This document shows positions 9,601 through 17,201 of a stretch of DNA of 45,374 bases, one piece after another. Every line of letters starts with the position of its first letter. The first letter of the stretch is position 1. Below the pieces are notes generated by a model that searched no databases, was not told where the DNA came from, and was given only the letters and a program-made list of their open reading frames with translations. The stretch spans positions 1 through 45,374 of the forward strand of contig JALSID010000379.1 of the NCBI GenBank assembly GCA_026981825.1. The letters are read 5' to 3'. Made by a program: the position numbers and the translations under genes. This stretch comes from Planctomycetota bacterium. Lineage in GTDB: Bacteria > Planctomycetota > Planctomycetia > JALXBF01.

Positions 9601-11540
9601 TCTCCAAGGGGGCCGCCCTGGTTGTCCAGGGCGACGACGCCGGTCACGTGCACCAGATCTCGGGCCGGTTCCGCGCGGAGTAGGATCCGCGCGCCCAGCC
9701 GCGGGGGACGGGTCGAGACGGCTACCTCGCCGGAGAAGGAACCGAGAAAACGAAACGATTGCAACACGCGCTGCCGGGGGGACGACACGAGCTGCTGGGG
9801 GTCAACCTCGAGCGGGGTTGGTTCAAGGTTCCTGAGATTCTGGAAGCGAGCCGTAAGCGACTCGTCTGCCGCTACCACCAGGCTCCCCTCGGTCGCGGCG
9901 GCGGTCGGGAACGTTAGCGTCGGCAACCGGATTGTCGCGCCCGCTTCTCCGAAAGCCACCGCATGCTCGGCCTCGACGGTGAATACTGTTGGTTTGCCCT
10001 GTGGAACAGGCGGCCCGAACCGCACGCGGATCTGGTTGACTTCTCCCTGCCGCACCGTGTCCCAGGTGAGGGCGTGTTCTTCGCTACCGGCGACCCGGAG
10101 CAACCGCCAGCTTGTGGGCAGCGTTATCGCCAGACCTGTAACGGGGCCGTACCGGCCCTCGACCGTCACGGTGGAGCGCAACACCGCTTGCGACCGCCCG
10201 ATCTGCACGACGGAGGCGGCACCGACGAGAATCTCCGCTCTCACCCGCCTGACCTGCAAGCGGATGGCATAGGACGGCGTCCAGAAGCCCAGAGCGCGAA
10301 GGCGTGTCTGGTCGGCGAGCAGTGTGTCGATCTGCTCGCGCAACAGCTCCGCGAGGTTGAGGTAGCGCGCTCCCTCCAGGCTGACGATTTCGGTGGCGAG
10401 CCCCTGGTCGGCGCGGATGATGACAGTTCCGGTCTGCCCCGCAGCTCCGGCAACAAGAACCCGAGGCAACTCGACCGCTCCTTCCACCGCCGCCCGGGGC
10501 AGGATGGCGCGGAGTGTAATATCGCGGGCCCCTCGAAACGGCTCGCGGAAGACCAGCACCAGGTTCAGATCGTCGCCTTCCCCCTCCTGAATCGTCCAGC
10601 GTGTGAGCTGTGGCGCCTGGACATCGGTAAATTCCAGCGCACGTGGCAGCCGGAACGTGACCGACTGAATGGGAAACGCGAACACCTGCAGACGCGTGAT
10701 CTGCTCAAGGTCGACTCCGTCCGCGCGAACCAAAAAGTTGCACCGGTGGCGTGCCACCAGAACCGTCCGCCGCTGGGCTTCCTGCTCTTCAAGCACCGCA
10801 GTCAGGTGAACCGGCCGGTTCGGCAGGGTAAGCTCGACCAGCTTCTTGCCCTCCTGTACGGAGCCTTCAAGGAGTTTCCCATCGACCAGGAGACGGCGGT
10901 CCCGGGGGATCTGCAGGGCGAGGCGACCCGCCGCGCCGGCAGGAAGCGAGAACCGGGCGGTTGGATTGCCCTGGACGAGTTGAAGGGGTGCAGCGCCACT
11001 TAATTCGACGACATGTTCCCCGGCATCGTGGACGGGAACCACCAGTGCATCGCCGTCACTTAGCGCCGGCCAGGGATCTCCGTCGACCTTGATGCTCCGC
11101 AGAGCCACCCCTTCCAGCGGAAGCTGCACCAGGGACCAGCCGTCGGTCACCTTGCGGAGCAGGACGGTGCCTGCCAGGTCGAGTGTCCGCTCCCCGAGTT
11201 CACCGCGGTACCGAGCAGAAAGAATCACGCTATCACCGCCCGGTAAGCCGGCCATGCGGATGCGTTGCCATGCCTTCGAGAAAAGGGGGCCGAGCTGTGA
11301 GGCTCGCATGAACTTGCCCCGCGGCAGTGCCCGCGTGACGGCGTGGAACTGGTCGAGCGGCACGTAGATATAGCGTATGTGCTGCTCCAGATAGCCCGGC
11401 TGTTTGTTCGTTTCTTGATCGCCGGCCAGCACCGGGGGCGCGATCAGCATCGCTGTGGCCAGGACAGAAGCGAGCAGCCTGGCAAGGGCGGCGCTAGGGA
11501 AGGGAACCGGGCGAGATGGAACGGGGACTGCGCAGCTCAT
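3639..11540 (-). CDS. Giant (2633 aa) membrane-anchored beta-module protein; two fused units with a DUF1559-like domain
   Basis: The protein has an N-terminal signal peptide (about 1-40), then a YVPLDQ motif and a long series of beta-rich modules with recurrent 'R..Y.V...(R)LP.G..L..V.G' patterns. Two hydrophobic helices at about 945-1003 are followed by a DUF1559-like segment (about 1005-1205: CRSHLKQIYLALEQYHRDHG at 1017 and a terminal HGGIRFLLADG), but the pilin-type cleavage motif is missing. More hydrophobic helices follow (about 1364-1450). A second signal-like segment (TLLLTATALLSISAPMAKA, ending near 1478) then opens a second beta-module unit. Colinear RQYLKLQLP (about 827) and RQYLKVRLP (about 2264) motifs show the two halves are homologous. 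The C-terminus has a coiled coil (about 2400-2510), a basic Gln-rich stretch and a final membrane helix. Its ATG overlaps the stop of the upstream homologue by ATGA. The role is unknown; a surface or cell-envelope structural function is an inference. Confidence 0.75.
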   Translation of the reverse strand: MSCAVPVPSRPVPFPSAALARLLASVLATAMLIAPPVLAGDQETNKQPGYLEQHIRYIYVPLDQFHAVTRALPRGKFMRASQLGPLFSKAWQRIRMAGLPGGDSVILSARYRGELGERTLDLAGTVLLRKVTDGWSLVQLPLEGVALRSIKVDGDPWPALSDGDALVVPVHDAGEHVVELSGAAPLQLVQGNPTARFSLPAGAAGRLALQIPRDRRLLVDGKLLEGSVQEGKKLVELTLPNRPVHLTAVLEEQEAQRRTVLVARHRCNFLVRADGVDLEQITRLQVFAFPIQSVTFRLPRALEFTDVQAPQLTRWTIQEGEGDDLNLVLVFREPFRGARDITLRAILPRAAVEGAVELPRVLVAGAAGQTGTVIIRADQGLATEIVSLEGARYLNLAELLREQIDTLLADQTRLRALGFWTPSYAIRLQVRRVRAEILVGAASVVQIGRSQAVLRSTVTVEGRYGPVTGLAITLPTSWRLLRVAGSEEHALTWDTVRQGEVNQIRVRFGPPVPQGKPTVFTVEAEHAVAFGEAGATIRLPTLTFPTAAATEGSLVVAADESLTARFQNLRNLEPTPLEVDPQQLVSSPRQRVLQSFRFLGSFSGEVAVSTRPPRLGARILLRAEPARDLVHVTGVVALDNQGGPLGEVRLLVPSPIASSLRIPAKGAVAERIREIVRAAPVRGRVPVSVRFESPLQGKLELPLAYSVPVSREGKADLPLPWVDDAERVESYVALVASPDVEVSTESTGLRAIPPILLPEHRLFSRSGRFVGSYSSTDPTGRLRLSLHRHEIAQVPDVYCPLIEIASTLAPDGSTEHAAVIHVRSAGRQYLKLQLPEEANLRAVLVNGEPIPVHRADSGLSIPLPPSNPLGPTVTVLYDTPAPPKGYLVRAEEVAPKVDAPVGEIDWTLEYEPAHDVVAVEGDVQLTKPLPPGGLIVGTLSSRPDLVVFLVALLMLGAFLAGSVALLALLFRQVKRWRLRLVTRVVALITIAGLAIGVGLACLGRPELAREASRYTQCRSHLKQIYLALEQYHRDHGRYPPAAIGPAGYPLDRQFSWVVALLPYLGRDDLYRQLDLSKPVDAPANAQVLQNRVTPSVLSCPSSPLPYGESLSYLAVLGGETIESSEGRGVFGLSKSLSRGEILDGADRTALIVETSRPVRWYVASEAAIAIRAPAQLSRIGGLHGGIRFLLADGRVIDIRQDAPLTLLQSLATATAGDGPLPGTLAENTARQPVRHLRLGLAPSRRRAGLEVEAEMALQVAEDQMRFAAPMETSPVAQAIEEPPASAEEHPSGGAERREQAATAPGAQQPQTAGPLAANRPAPFVARKGARLSLRLKPSLRGWPSLAFVSYDGTAAPRIVLRHRTMAWALAGLVAAIVWAAAWQLRCRWSLAAQVAVAVLLGPVAASAALAMPPSVAPAADGVALGSLAWLLSLLARGLAAFRKRRLQANAEAGSKAALTTLLLTATALLSISAPMAKADEPPEQGPIVVVPYDPAVGVPTPPVGMVYVPEPTLRLLGIEERGPDLPDRFPLGSVVRFDVQGRLDGNEAAFDVVAAIRCLIDGPTLVLLPIRPVPVVSASLDGADFASFHQVGVRESTRPIKGGKGAGKGDEVQRLAVVVKGKGLHRLELSFRLPIEGTAQAGSVRVPVVRCPAGELRFRLPDGELRVETSGLRSGYEVDEPSGAGRGYLVAALGQAQDVEISWRPVPKVRAQATVAVEQHTLIDVQESGIYLRSRLRYEVHNSSFETVRLNLPPGIAVLQIEGADVATWEILASEEQPVLEIRLKKRVDYPVEFRVDMLDASAAPEGRYRVRLPQAPQAARQTGVIAIGCGTQFRIFVDQRGMNQISRDLAKVPEPHQPDFCAVLGAYRYTGTDWEMTLQISRYRTRWESRAATVLEIGEAEWRVGSVVGIGVSDGPLAEFRLDVPRGLRLRELDLNRPAEWLFDRNRGVLSVHLHEPTAEPVQIRIAGTLVPETIEGEHELVLPFVEGAERQRSELAVVTSPQLGLHVSFPGARAIPPDALTSARLRAYRSRIKYAALHQGRRPAITLNVQRVRPRVQAVVAIMAVVGEDWLEYMGQLRLQVESGALDRISFLVPAVSGRALEITGADIAQRTSEPVNEATVRWTVDFARPLTGDATLYVWQRVPRVAAQATLPWLKIEGVERQDHFVGVAAGPRIVLERLASTGLDETRTTYLPAGIDRTLFADATWIFRAVNLPYALTVKRIVTETSALPEVEVFLAHHRTLVDVSGSYRAELELLLRNSTRQYLKVRLPEGARLLGARLDGTPVAVSRTGRNDRELLLPLAQTPLADVAQSLVVVFEGTLGEPLSLRRTWALPAAEVADDVPIAYTLWTVLAPKGTYIREWKTNMDPVERDDVRIIRQLAVSDAMVRAWQAAARWAGAKESHKVVETIARELNRLKESAGAAYNRSALPYQEKLQSNLSLVERELSQFQAKRQAAAKLADRFQELQTQLEQQATQANQPQARQQAEQKGGRVEALRRQSLLELGRNRRKDLPHRKGGQKQGRPVSSRRGGPQQPRAEVASQARQTQRPGQLPQARLGTVLRLPDTGNAVHFFKTKGSPRLVIAVWQGNRLKRWRQTGAVLAGSVGIGALLAAVVLIAAKLATDRKRGAA

Positions 11541-14500
11541 GGCCTTTCTTCCTCCGGCGGGTGTTCTTGTGCAGATGCCGCATTGTCCCCCTGGTCGTCT
11601 TCTGAGCCACCTGGCGGTGCAGCCGGTTCTCCGGGGGATGCTGAATCGGGGCCGGCCTGGCGTGCCGCAGCGGCGACGCTTCTCTGTCGTGCCAATCGCA
11701 CCAGTCCGACCGCCAACCAGAGGCCGACTCCGGAGACGGTGCCGATGAGACCGGCTTGCCCGATCACGTAGGCATGTTCAGGCCGAGCGAAGTAGGCGGC
11801 GAAGAAAGCAACAAGGGCAAGCGCCACGACGGTCAGCCGGAATTCCCAGTAGGAGAGCAGAAGCACGGCAGCAGCCAGTACGACGAGTCCCGAGACCACT
11901 ACGTAAGCAGCGGTCCAGCGGACGTAATCCACTGCGCATTGATCCCGATAACGGAAGCTGCAATACAGGCCATAGCGCTGGGCTGCCCCCACGTTGGTCA
12001 GTCGGTTCGGCAGGTGTGCACGGAGCTCTTCAACGTCCCCTGGTAGCCGTCGCGTCGGCACGGGGGCAAAGCCGCTAATGGGCGGTACGCCGACCGTGTA
12101 GAAACCGGTCGCCGACAGCGGCTGCCACTTGCTCGGCACCCAGCACAGCAAGAACTGCTCGTCCGCCGCGACATTGCCCGCGATCACCGGCAGGACCAGA
12201 TCCACTCGTCCGTACGTGGCCAGGCGGACCGGCTCGTTCATTTCATAGCTGAGACCCAGGAACAGAGGCTTATCGACGTCCTCTTCCCGGGTCACATCGA
12301 CCAGATAAGGGATCCGGTTCAGCCTGTCGGTCTGGGCACCCGGCACAAGCTCGGGCAAGGTTGTCCGTCCATTCACCTGGACGCTCAAGATCCGGGCGTC
12401 CTTCGGGATGGCGATCCGGAGGCGCTGTCGTTCGGCCGTCGTTAGCTCGTAGACCGCATTGACGGTGACGGTACCGTCCTGGGGGATGACGAGCTCTGCG
12501 AGCGAGCGGCGAATGAGGGTTTCGACCACCGGCTTGACCTTGGGCCGCGCAGCGCGGAGGTGAAGGCGCACCGGATGGGCGAAGTACCGGTAGGCGAGAC
12601 GAACGGGAGTGCCCGCGCTGGTCAACGTGAGCTCTCGAGGATCGATCGGTTCTACCCCCTCCGCGGAGGCGACGACCACGAGCTCTGGATCGCGCGTGAC
12701 GGCGATCTCTCCCAGTTCCCGCTCGACGTCCAATACCCGAGGGGGCTGCCAATCCAGCTCACCCGCCTTCTCTTCGGTCTCGCCGGCTGCCGCCTCCTTC
12801 AGGGGCAGCTCGTATTCGATGGTCAGGTGGTAGGTTCCGAGGCGATCGGACTGGAGTTGCACGAGGAGGGTCCGCTCGTCTTCACCTGGACCCGGTGTTA
12901 GCGTGTGTTCCCGCACATCGGCGCCTCGCACGTGCAGCGTGTCCGGGACACCCTTGGGCAAAACAAGGCGAAACCGACCGACGCCGGAGTACTGGATCGC
13001 GTAGGCAACGGTCGTGCGTACGGTGACGGTTTGCTGGTGGACGTCGAGCAGATTGAGAACACTGGCGACCACCCTTGGTGGTCGGCGGCGGAGGCGGAGC
13101 CCGATTCGCGCCGGGTGACCTTCGATGGCGTACAGGCCAGCGACCCGCTCACCGGGAGCCGGGCGAACAAGCACATTCGGATCTTCCAGGTCCGCCAGAC
13201 TAAGCGGACGTACGCTCTGGGAGCCCTCCGGACGGGAAACGACCTCGAGGAATTCCGGAACCAGGACGCGGACGAGACTCTCCTCACGGTCGACTCCGGA
13301 AAGTTCCGGCACGCGGAGCTCAATGTCGTGCCATTCAGCCGCCTCAGGTTGAACGGAGAAGGGCAGAGTTCCCTCGATTCTCACCCCCACTTCCCCCCGC
13401 TGGGGCTCTTTGAACGTCACCGTCAACTCCTGGCCGTCTTCGCGGCGGCGCAGGTCGTAGCGGTCCATCCGCTCGCACTCCACAGCGTCCACGGAAAACG
13501 ACGGAGGCAGCAGCAGGCTGACGCGGAAAGTGCTCGCCCGGGCGATGTCGTACAGGACGGTGGAAGTCACCCGCCAGGCTGTGCGGGTGGCTCTGAGATC
13601 CGTGATCGACCGGGCACGAACCCACGGCCTGACCCGATTCAGCTCAGCACGGACCAGGAACTGAGGGCTGTAGAACCGGAAGAAGGCCGACCCGGATGAG
13701 CGCAACTCCGTGGGAACGTCAGCCGCCGTGATCTGGACCGCGTCGCGAAGTTCCACGGGGGTCAGCATGAAGTCCTCCAACAGGCGGACGGCCAGGACGC
13801 CGGTTGCCCGGACGACATCGAGGGGAACGACGTGGCCGAGGGCAACCGGACCGTCCGGCAGCGGCTGATCGAATCGGATTCGCCAGCTCACTTCGTCCCG
13901 TGCCGTTTCGTACAGGTGGGCCACGACCACAACCTGGCCGTCTTCCGAAGCGGTTTCCCACCGTTGGATCTGCGCCGATTCGACGTCCAGTACGCGGGCT
14001 CCGCGCGGCAAACGCACGCGGAGTTGGTCGATCCCTCCCCGAAGCACTTCGTAGTTGATCTCGGATTCTGTCTCTGCCATTCCCCCACCGATCGAAACGC
14101 GCGTCCGCACCTGGGCGGTTGCTAGGCCCGCTCCTTCGGCGCCCTCGGCCTTCGGGAACCACGATACGGTCAGCTCGGAGAGCCCACCGATATCAGCCTT
14201 CACGAGCGTGCTCTCCTCCTGAGCGTCGGCGTGAAACACGATATCCGGGCTCAGCTTGATCGAGATGTTGGCTTCCGGCAGCCGGAAAGTCAGGACGCCG
14301 ACTCCTGCAGGGGGGAAGAAAAAGGTCACGTAGCGTGTACCTGGTTCTGTCTGAACGGGGTAGGTCAACTGCAGTTCCACCCTGGCCTGTGTGGGGCCGA
14401 ACAGGAGCAGTTCGTAGTTCCCCCCGCCGAGCGCGCGGATGAGCACGTTCTCAGTTTCACTGGACAGGGATGCGATTGCGCCTGAGCCGAGGTGAAACGG

Positions 14501-14851
14501 GATGCCTGCCCAACCCGGCCGCACAGCCCGGACTTCCCAGGTGGTGCGCACACGGACCAGTTGATCTTCCACTTCGGCGTTGTACTCGGCCCGTTCCAGC
14601 ACGGCGGCCACACGGGCACGCGCCCGGCTCAGCAGTTCCGCCTGGCGGGCGCGTTCGCGGAGCGAGCGGTACTCCTGGTAACTCAATACGACCGTGTCGC
14701 CTGGCCTTAAGACGATGCTCTTAAGCTGGTCGAACGGCACGTAGACGACGTGTTCTCGTTCCTCTTTCGGTTCCTCCTGGCCCAGGCAGGGAAGAAGTGC
14801 CAATCCAACGACGAACAGCGCGGCAGCGACTGCGGTTCCTGCGTTTCTCAT
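11537..14851 (-). CDS. 1104-aa membrane-anchored beta-module protein, homologue of each half of its giant neighbour
   Basis: The chosen start at 14851 gives MRNAGTAVAAALFVVGLALL, a clear signal peptide, preceded by GGGAG. An in-frame ATG at 15016 would add 55 residues with no signal character. After the signal come the motif VVYVPFDQLK and a short charged helix (about 50-85), then tandem beta-rich modules with repeated 'LP.G...L.V.GA' patterns. A module beginning RQRLRIAIPKDARI near residue 807 matches RQYLKLQLP and RQYLKVRLP in the downstream giant protein at the same relative depth. Four hydrophobic segments lie near 970-1060, and the tail is rich in Pro, Gly, Glu and Asp. It is translationally coupled to the 2633-residue protein (4-bp overlap), so the two probably work together. 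I do not recognise a named family. No catalytic motif is visible; a structural envelope role is only inferred. Confidence 0.75.
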   Translation of the reverse strand: MRNAGTAVAAALFVVGLALLPCLGQEEPKEEREHVVYVPFDQLKSIVLRPGDTVVLSYQEYRSLRERARQAELLSRARARVAAVLERAEYNAEVEDQLVRVRTTWEVRAVRPGWAGIPFHLGSGAIASLSSETENVLIRALGGGNYELLLFGPTQARVELQLTYPVQTEPGTRYVTFFFPPAGVGVLTFRLPEANISIKLSPDIVFHADAQEESTLVKADIGGLSELTVSWFPKAEGAEGAGLATAQVRTRVSIGGGMAETESEINYEVLRGGIDQLRVRLPRGARVLDVESAQIQRWETASEDGQVVVVAHLYETARDEVSWRIRFDQPLPDGPVALGHVVPLDVVRATGVLAVRLLEDFMLTPVELRDAVQITAADVPTELRSSGSAFFRFYSPQFLVRAELNRVRPWVRARSITDLRATRTAWRVTSTVLYDIARASTFRVSLLLPPSFSVDAVECERMDRYDLRRREDGQELTVTFKEPQRGEVGVRIEGTLPFSVQPEAAEWHDIELRVPELSGVDREESLVRVLVPEFLEVVSRPEGSQSVRPLSLADLEDPNVLVRPAPGERVAGLYAIEGHPARIGLRLRRRPPRVVASVLNLLDVHQQTVTVRTTVAYAIQYSGVGRFRLVLPKGVPDTLHVRGADVREHTLTPGPGEDERTLLVQLQSDRLGTYHLTIEYELPLKEAAAGETEEKAGELDWQPPRVLDVERELGEIAVTRDPELVVVASAEGVEPIDPRELTLTSAGTPVRLAYRYFAHPVRLHLRAARPKVKPVVETLIRRSLAELVIPQDGTVTVNAVYELTTAERQRLRIAIPKDARILSVQVNGRTTLPELVPGAQTDRLNRIPYLVDVTREEDVDKPLFLGLSYEMNEPVRLATYGRVDLVLPVIAGNVAADEQFLLCWVPSKWQPLSATGFYTVGVPPISGFAPVPTRRLPGDVEELRAHLPNRLTNVGAAQRYGLYCSFRYRDQCAVDYVRWTAAYVVVSGLVVLAAAVLLLSYWEFRLTVVALALVAFFAAYFARPEHAYVIGQAGLIGTVSGVGLWLAVGLVRLARQRSVAAAARQAGPDSASPGEPAAPPGGSEDDQGDNAASAQEHPPEEERP

Positions 14852-15573
14852 GGCCGAGCTCCCGCGGTTGTCACATGGCCGAAGCCAACGGACCTGCTCC
14901 GGCCCACTGCTAGAAGATAAGCTATGAGAGGCCTCGCGGACGCTCGTCACCGGCTGCGGAAGCTGTGCGAAGCCTGACTTTTTGATTTCCGAGATGTCGC
15001 CCCGGTTCCTGGCCAACTCCGTCCGAACCCTTTTCTGCTACGTCCGTTCCCATCGATAGTTCTGGTTGCTGCAAAACCGGCGGAAGCATCGGCACCCCTG
15101 GCCATCCTGGCAGCCGAGAGCTCGTTGCACGCGGCTCGCCCCGGCCTCGGGCGAAGGCGGACGCGCGGAGATGCCCTCGGCTCGTCGGTGCAGGAGTCGA
15201 GGGGGGCAGGTTGGTCCGTCGTGTGCGCCGGTTCGTTCAGCCGACGAGCACGAGGGTGGCAGGAGACGAAAGGCGTGAGCGGTTGCCGGACTGGTGGGGG
15301 CCGGCGCCCGTAGGGGGGGTTGATGTGGGGCAAATGGTGCCGAGCAGCGGTGGAAGGCGGTGGGCTCCGTTACCGATGCTGCGTGCACCGTGGAAGTTGA
15401 CCGACTGGCGCGTGCTGCCACGTTCCGCATCGGTGGGAAGCTACGCTATTCAGCCCCGGTGGGCCTGTGTGCGGCGTAGGCAGCTCCGCCGGCAAGGGGA
15501 CCTCACCGAAACGGCCGGCAGTGCGCACAGCGCGGGGGTAATCGACGGTCGTCACGGACGCGGCCGGCGGGGC
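14852..15573. other. Gene-free stretch between two minus-strand genes
   Basis: These 722 bases separate the 1104-residue protein gene from the YihY gene. The open frames here are short, overlap on both strands and show no recognisable motif. I looked for tRNA, RNase P RNA, tmRNA and SRP RNA landmarks and found none. The part next to 14851 should contain the promoter for the downstream pair; an A/T-richer patch at about 14910-14930 is the likeliest -10 area, but no convincing -35/-10 pair can be assigned. Confidence 0.4.
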
Positions 15574-17127
15574 TCACGATCGTCCCACAAGTTTGCGCAG
15601 GAAGCGGCCAATCTGATAGGCAACCGATCGCGAGGGGGGCTGTTCGTCGTGTTCGGGTTGCTGGGTCGGTTGGCGGAGCAGACTGGCCACGGTGAGGTCT
15701 TTGAGAGCGTTCTTGCGCGCGCTGTTCAGCTCGTGATAGACCCAGAGGAGGTGGGGCGCCTCCTGAGGCCACTGGCTTTCGAAGTAGACGGGCAGGGGGC
15801 CTTCGATCATGTCGAAGAACTCGGCGAGGCGCAGCTCACTGGCATCGGTTCCCAGGGTGATTTCATCATCGTGGGGGCCGACGGTTACGGCGATGCCTCG
15901 TTCGCGAAGCAGACCGAGAAGCTGATGCCACTGGCGGTCCGGTAGTCCACTGGCCGTAGCCAGCTCGTCCGAGGAGATCCTTTGCCCTCTGCGGTGCGCC
16001 CGTGCCAGCTTTAGCACGACTGCCAGGGCGACCCAGCCCATGTTGAAGTGTGCTTGGGTGAGCAGACCGCGTGCTGCGGCTTCGATCCGCCCGGCGTTTT
16101 GTACGATGTACGTGACGGTCGCCCCCAGGAGCACGATCACCCAGGAGATCCAGAGCCAGAAGAGGGTAACCGGGAGCAAGGCAAGGTTGCCGTACAGCCG
16201 CCCATAGCCCACGGCGTGTTGCAGGTAAAGGCCAAACAGCCACTTGGCCAGTTCCCACGCGCCTGTGGCAAAGAGGGCGCCCAGAAGCGCACAGCTCACC
16301 CGCACGGGGGCAACGGGCATCCAGTAGTACATGACGAAGAAGGCGATCGAGGAGCTGAGCACCGAGACGGCGATCCCTTGCAGGGGGATCTCCATGTGAC
16401 GCGCGACGCTGATCGGTAGGCCGATCAATACGGGCCCGAGCGTCAGTACCGCCCAGTAGACCACAATCCGGTTCAGCCAGCTCCGCTGGCTCTGACTACC
16501 CCAGACGTCGTTTAACGCGGTTTCGAGCGTAACGGCCAGGGACATGGCGGCCACGACGAGCCAGAGCAAGGAGATGAGGTTGACCGTTCGTGATTGGATC
16601 TTGGTGATCAGGCCGCTGACGAGTCTGTTGATGATGTCACTGAGACGAGCCTTTCTGGAGGGCGGTTGCGGCGGCTGCGAAGCGTTGCTCTCGGCCGCCT
16701 GCTCTGCAGGTTGGCTACCCTGCGGTGTAGGTTTCTCCGCTTTCCCGGCAGCGGGGCCGAGTCGGTCGCCGGTTGCGGAAGAGGGCGGCGGCGTGGCCTC
16801 CGCAGTGGTCGTGCTTTGTCCTTCGGTGGGCTGCTCCGGCGCACCTGGAACGGGCACTTCGATGGTATCAAGGTTAAGCTGGTGCATAATGAACTCGGTG
16901 ACGTCACGGGGAAGCGACTCGAATGCACCAAAGGTCTGAAGGACGCTAAAAATAAGAACGAGCGCCGGAATCAGCGAGAAGATGGTCTGGTAACCGAGTG
17001 CGGAGGCTTTTTCGAAGCCGCGTGTCCGTTTGAATTCTTGCCACGCGAACAGGACGTAGCGAAAGATACGAGTGAACCAGTTGGGTTGGTGGTTGCTGTC
17101 GATGTGGGCGAACCGCAGCAGGTGCAT
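15574..17127 (-). CDS. YihY/virulence factor BrkB family membrane protein
   Basis: This 517-residue inner-membrane protein belongs to the YihY/BrkB family (once misnamed ribonuclease BN). The N-terminal signature is present at about 20-70 (RYVLFAWQEFKRTRGFEKAS followed by ALGYQTIFSLIPALVLIFSV). Six hydrophobic helices are spread over about 45-340, including LISLLWLVVAAMSLAVTLE and LALLPVTLFWLWISWVIVLL. An unusual Pro/Ala/Ser-rich insert of about 75 residues (about 95-170) sits between helices 1 and 2. The C-terminal part (about 370-460) resembles the winged-helix tail common in this family (SSDELATASGLPDRQWHQLL). Biochemical function is unknown for the family; transport has been suggested. 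The gene is divergent from the PP2C gene, with 74 bp between the starts. The start ATG at 17127 directly precedes the conserved region, so the N-terminus looks right. Confidence 0.88.
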   Translation of the reverse strand: MHLLRFAHIDSNHQPNWFTRIFRYVLFAWQEFKRTRGFEKASALGYQTIFSLIPALVLIFSVLQTFGAFESLPRDVTEFIMHQLNLDTIEVPVPGAPEQPTEGQSTTTAEATPPPSSATGDRLGPAAGKAEKPTPQGSQPAEQAAESNASQPPQPPSRKARLSDIINRLVSGLITKIQSRTVNLISLLWLVVAAMSLAVTLETALNDVWGSQSQRSWLNRIVVYWAVLTLGPVLIGLPISVARHMEIPLQGIAVSVLSSSIAFFVMYYWMPVAPVRVSCALLGALFATGAWELAKWLFGLYLQHAVGYGRLYGNLALLPVTLFWLWISWVIVLLGATVTYIVQNAGRIEAAARGLLTQAHFNMGWVALAVVLKLARAHRRGQRISSDELATASGLPDRQWHQLLGLLRERGIAVTVGPHDDEITLGTDASELRLAEFFDMIEGPLPVYFESQWPQEAPHLLWVYHELNSARKNALKDLTVASLLRQPTQQPEHDEQPPSRSVAYQIGRFLRKLVGRS

Positions 17128-17201
17128 GCTCGTTTCTGCGCCGGTTGGGCGAGCCCTCCGGTACGTGTGTTGCTACCGTCTGAACCCCTACTAGAGTAAT
17201 C

